Shown one piece after another: positions 59,953-64,000 of a stretch of 64,000 bases of DNA. The stretch comes from Cryptomeria japonica. Taxonomy: Eukaryota; Streptophyta; Pinopsida; Cupressales; Cupressaceae. Numbering within the stretch: the stretch's first letter is position 1; each line of letters opens with the position of its first letter. The translations under genes and the position numbers were made by a program. The notes beneath the pieces were generated by a model. It searched no databases. It was not told the origin of the DNA and was given only the letters and a program-made list of their open reading frames with translations. The DNA lies in NCBI RefSeq assembly GCF_030272615.1, contig NC_081415.1, positions 191,670,270 to 191,734,269 of the forward strand. The letters run 5' to 3'.

Positions 59953-61029
59953 TTTGCCCGTCTTTGAGACGGTGCAGTTTTATCGCGTCATTTCAAAGAA
60001 AAAAAAATAGGTGTGAAGAAATATGCCCCATAAAATGTTAATTTAATGGGTGGTATGCCCTCTCGAGAGATGGGCCGAAAATTTCATAAAATCGAGCGAT
60101 CTCTCAAAAAAGAATGAAAATTTGCAGGGTGGTAGAAGAGAAGATTTTAGCAATACTGGTGAAAAATAGAAAAAATCAGAGATAAAATGGAGAAATGGGA
60201 GCCTCTAGAAGTTCACGGGGACCACAGTGGTGAGTGGGGTAAAATTAAGGTTATGACAAAGGGTATATATGAGGAGGAAGGGGTGAAAACAGGGTCATTT
60301 GCATTCGCGTCCATTGTGAAATTTGAACTCTGGGAGTGACCTTTTAGAAGAGCAAGGAGCAGTCAGGATGTCGGTTCCCATAGCAGAGCACTGATTAGAG
60401 TGAGTCCGGTGATTCCAGCAGCCAGATGACTATGGACCACCGGTATCTGAATTTGAATTTTTGAAATTCATGCATTTTTTATAGGTTTTTTGTTGGGTCC
60501 AAGTTGAGTCAACACAATAGCACTAAAACTATGTTTTGGCGCTATTGTCAACTAAATTAGCACTATTGTGCCGCTATAGCGCTATTGCATAGTGGTTTTA
60601 GCATTGTTGCCAAAAGTAGCGCTATTGTATAGTTGTTTTAGCACTTCTGTTTGTTTAGCACTATTGAGTAGTTGATTGAGTGTTGTTGTTGTGAGGTGGA
60701 GCTATTGTATGGTCAATGTAGTGCTTGGATAATTGATTTAGCGTTGTTGTGAGCACATTAGCGTTGTTGTTAGGAAAATAGATGCCCCATTGTGTTTTGA
60801 AAAAAGAATCTCCTGATGCCAATGATGGTTGGATGGAGATGTGAGGTGAGGGTTGTTTTGAACCATAGCAGCTCTTATGAGACTTAGGTCATTAGGATAA
60901 ATGTTTGTTGTAGTCTAGGTGTGCCATGATTGCTTACCTGTTGAGACCCAAAGATACTTGATCAAAGTATTTGTTGATAGTCTAGGTTTAAACTTAAGAA
61001 AGTTTGAAACAAAACAACTGATGATGATG
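59953..61029. other. Element H leader with candidate promoter and GCGC-type repeats
   Basis: No ORF. A TATA-like TATATAT at 60264-60270 lies in a purine-rich context on plus, upstream of the PMD pseudogene. Between about 60520 and 60780 roughly a dozen degenerate copies of TAGCGCTATTGT occur (GGCGCTATTGTC, TAGCACTATTGT, TAGCGTTGTTGT and so on). AGCGCT is a palindrome. Element E carries a comparable GCGC-centred array in its leader. Confidence 0.55.
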
Positions 61030-62980
61030 GTCGATGCACGTGTGTAGGAAGATCTTTGTTTCTTACATATGCGCGAGAGGCATCCCGCCACATAGGTGTT
61101 GCATGATCAATTAACAGAGGCCAAGGTGGATTGCATTGTAGTGATAGGCCTGTATGATGTTATGTATATGCCTATGATTTGGATGAATCGCGGGTTGATC
61201 ACAGCATTGGCAAAGCGATGGTATAGTAAGACATGCACGTTTCACATGGCGCAGGGGGAGATGACAGTTACACTTGAGGATGTATGGTGCATCTTGCATA
61301 TTCCTATTCGAGGAGAGCTAGTGATGTATGACCGAGCTTGGGGGACAGTAGCAATGCAGAGATTTTTTTAGGATGTCTACATTGATGATGGATCGATAGC
61401 CTAGGAGGATATAGAAGCTTTGTATGAGCCATTACCATCAGTGCTATCAGGGATTGTTGGGGGACTGCTATGTCCAGATCGACGATTGCATGGACTTGTC
61501 ATTGGTTGGGGTCAGGTGATCGAGCAGATGATGACAGAGGGGACCCGGTTTGCATGGGGACCATGTGTGCTATCGCACTTATATCAGGATCTACATGAGG
61601 TAGCATACCAAGGGGTGGGATCATTGGGAGTGGGGATCACTCTGTTGCATATTTGGGCATGGGAGCACTTACCGGTTACCCGACCAATTAGTCTGAGATT
61701 CCAAGCAATGGACCAGCCATATGTATACATGTATGGAGGTATGATGAGTCAGCCCCACCTGGGGAAGTTAGAGTGGTGGCGGCGGGCACTGGACGATTTG
61801 GATATAGTGATCTAGAGGCCATACATTGAGTGTGAGCCATTGGAGGATGATGCAGAGGCATTGTCGTATGTGTTCATGACACAATACCTCATTGGTAGGA
61901 TAGCCTACAATGTGGAGAGACAGCTTCCTGGCAGAGTTTTAAGACAGTTTGGGCGGCAGCAGGGATTGCTTATTGGATCGGGAGAGTATGCATGGGTGGT
62001 ATGAAAGAGGTACTTATGGGGACCAGTGTTACCTTATGATCAGGCATTGGTAGAGTTCTGCACATTACAAGTGAGACCATGGCAGATGAGGTCAGGGGTA
62101 GTAGATGTTGGGGTGTCAGATGAGTACACTCAGTACATTGCAACACATCCGATTCCTTGGATATGCTGCGAGCCGATTCCAGATTTTGAGGAGGATAGGG
62201 AATGGAGACGGAGGAGGAGAGGAGGTTGCATAGTGGTAGGTGGATGAGGGAGAGGGGATGGTGGTGGTGGGGATGGAGGAGGTGGTGATGGAGGAGGAGG
62301 AGGAGGTGGTGGATTCAGAGGTGGAGGGGGGGGGTGGTGGATGATTACAGCGGAGAGGGAGAGGTGGGAAGCCTTTGAGGCTATCTCAGGGACCTTTGAT
62401 GTAGGGAGGCATGAGATTAGGTGGCAGGGATGCATGTGAGGGACAGGTACCTATGGATACAGGGGAGGGAGCCACTGGAGAGGCACCTGTGGATATGGGG
62501 GAGGGAGCTATAGGTGGAGATCTGTGGGACCATATGATACTATTTTTGTAGATTCAACTAGAAGATATGGAGGCAGAGGTGGCTGTTAGAGATGTGTAGC
62601 TGTTTGCACAAGAGTCAGAGTTGACGCTAGTGCTATGAGAGAGAGATCAGGCTGTGGAGAGATTTGTGGCATTGTAGGAGAGAGTACAAGTGGGAGCAGG
62701 AGTAGGAGCACAGGGTCCTACTAGGGGTGTGATGAGGGAGATGCGACGAGCATAGGAGGAGATAGATTATTGGCGGGGGTTATATGAGCAGGTGGTGCCA
62801 GCTAGTCAGCGAGCACTTAGTTATTCACAGATGCAGTGGGCGAGATTAGAGCGGTCTCAGAGGATGCAGAGCAGTGGTGGTGTTATGGGTCCTCCACGGA
62901 GAGATAGATCAAGTGATGTGGGGGCTAGTGGGGGAGTAGGTGGTGATGGTGGTGCAGCATTGGATCAGAGTGGCATCTGA
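61030..62980 (+). pseudogene. Plant mobile domain (PMD / MAIN-like) protein pseudogene
   Basis: Plus strand. The core has DQLTEAKVDCIVV, then ITALAKRWYSKTCTFHMAQG, EMTVTLEDVWCILHIPIRGE, LHGLVIGWGQVIEQM, LLHIWAWEHLPVTRP and LGKLEWWRRALDDL, the ordered blocks of the plant mobile domain (PF10536 type). VLPYDQALVEFCTLQVRPW and EYTQYIATHPIP follow. A long poly-Gly tract (62250-62335) comes next, then a coiled-coil tail ending LDQSGI at TGA 62978-62980 (RGLYEQVVPASQRALSYSQM). Stops at about 61093, 61369-61371, 61402-61404, 61813-61815 (all TAG) and 62002-62004 (TGA) sit where CAG or CGA codons fit. Few other lesions, so it died recently. PMD proteins occur in transposons and in MAIN-type host genes. 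Confidence 0.85.
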
Positions 62981-64000
62981 GAGAGCATTTTGTATGCATT
63001 TACATTGTCATTTTGGACTGTGTCTTGGATGGCTCTTGGTAGCTGATATTTTGGACTTCATTGTACTCTGATACATGTATGTTATTGTCAATATGATAAG
63101 ATATATGAGTAGATCCCATATTTTGTGATGATATGCATGTTGATGATATGTATGGATGCTTAGGCAGGATGATGCTCTTATGATTTTTCTTAGATGGATA
63201 CTTGTACTTGCTATGTGGATGTGTTGATGAGATGATTTATTTATGCATGTTTCATGATGATTTATTCCTACATGATGTCTACATGCATGTTTTATGAATG
63301 GGATGCTAATATGTGGATACAGGTTTATATATGTGCATGATGTGTTGGTGAAATGCTTTATGTATGTAATTCCATGATGTTGATGTATGCATATTTAAAT
63401 GATGATTATGATGGTATAGATAGTATCTTGTACTTTATGTTGATACAATGATGAGATAATGATATGCAATGATGTTAATGCAATGTGTTGAATGAATGAT
63501 TTAATTATGTAAATGCATCTAGATGGGTTTTTAGATGAATGTAATATGGATAAACAAATGTAAAGTACAAATGTTTAAATGATGATTTCTAAATGAATGC
63601 ATATGTATAATGTATGAACCAATGTTGAGACAAATGGTTTTGTTATGATTCTAAATGGCAAAAAATATGATGAAGTGAAATGATAATGTAATGATAATGC
63701 AACTCATGGGTAATGAATAACTGCACCTTAATGCAATTAAAAGGATAATGAATGCATTTTTAATGAATATTAAATGGTACTGAATGCATCTGTAATGGTT
63801 AATCATGGTAGTAAATGCAAACAAAGACAATTCTATTATATAAATGAATCTAAATGTCACGATTGTGCAATGATGAAATGATATAATGATACTAATGTAA
63901 GTAAATGAGAATGAACTATATGTATAAAATGTAACTAAATGATATTAAATGCATGCTTATGAAGATTTAAGATTTTAATAAACCTACATGCAAGTAAATG
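62981..64000. other. Low-complexity tail, no gene seen
   Basis: TGATGATATG / ATGCATG / GAATGAATG-rich sequence up to the window edge. No open stretch has a recognisable product. Similar ATG-rich simple sequence is found inside element G (52650-53650). Confidence 0.5.

Larger units (their letters stand above)
58554..64000 (-). mobile_element. Element H: E-like LTR element running off the right edge
   Basis: A 1.4 kb LTR (58554-59952) followed by a purine tract and a leader that resembles element E's (on plus: TTTGCCCGTCTTTGAGACGG here versus TTTTGCCCCTCTTTGAGACA in E, both followed by TTTCAAAGAA and TATGCC...CCTCGAG phrases). This argues for minus orientation with this being the 3' LTR. The plus-strand plant-mobile-domain pseudogene at 61030-62980 would then be antisense. 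The second LTR is outside the window, so orientation and class are inferred. Confidence 0.65.

Noticed and set aside
62130-62435. Proline-rich minus ORF
   Set aside because: Antisense of the poly-Gly tract of the PMD pseudogene.

Overview
The window reads as plant nuclear DNA, most likely from a gymnosperm/conifer. That is an inference from the very dense, deeply nested and decayed LTR retrotransposons, the Ty1/copia (Sirevirus-like) LTRs, the plant mobile domain and a plant receptor-like LRR gene. I see no bacterial genes, rRNA, tRNA, CRISPR array or intact cellular gene. Nearly everything is retrotransposon, and the one host-type gene is a broken LRR receptor-like protein.

Left half (1-28830), a stack of at least four levels. 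(1) An LRR receptor-like pseudogene (minus, 26649-28830) was split by element B. (2) B (minus, off-window to 26648) has LTRs, a PBS, a Gag with four zinc knuckles and a second ORF of about 1,100 codons, but no protease, integrase or reverse transcriptase. (3) B's second ORF was split by copia element A (minus, 3305-24022, perfect CTAAC duplication). A has gag, protease, integrase, RT and RNase H. (4) A's pol was hit twice: by a 4.4 kb LTR-like unit, probably a solo LTR (5873-10250, GAAAA duplication), and by E (minus, 10874-20553, ATCTC duplication). E is a 9.7 kb non-autonomous element carrying only a long Gln/Pro/Ser-rich ORF.

Middle (28834-34714): a tandem array of roughly 420-480 bp units starts at the 5' end of the LRR pseudogene. 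One unit is broken by a solo LTR (30450-31677, AATGT duplication). Degenerate sequence with no convincing gene follows.

Right half (34715-64000): copia element F (minus) has its 3' LTR at about 34715-37736, holding a solo LTR (35149-36213, AATAC duplication). Its pol is split by element C, and its 5' LTR is split by element H. C (plus, 39009-54206) is a pol-less relative of B. It holds a gene-like module (about 41135-46960) with a palindromic repeat array, TATA box, candidate intron and long broken ORF. Its 3' LTR is split by G (minus, 49213-53940), which has 159 bp LTRs. H (LTR 58554-59952, apparently minus) runs off the right edge and contains a plant-mobile-domain pseudogene on the plus strand (about 61030-62980).

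Autonomous-type copia elements (A, F) encode their own replication proteins. B, C, E, G and possibly H lack pol and would have depended on such partners. The most interesting signals are the pol-less Gag+ORF2 family (B, C), a stem-loop next to the PBS whose stems differ between LTRs but keep pairing, the palindrome array around the D promoter, and the antisense plant mobile domain.
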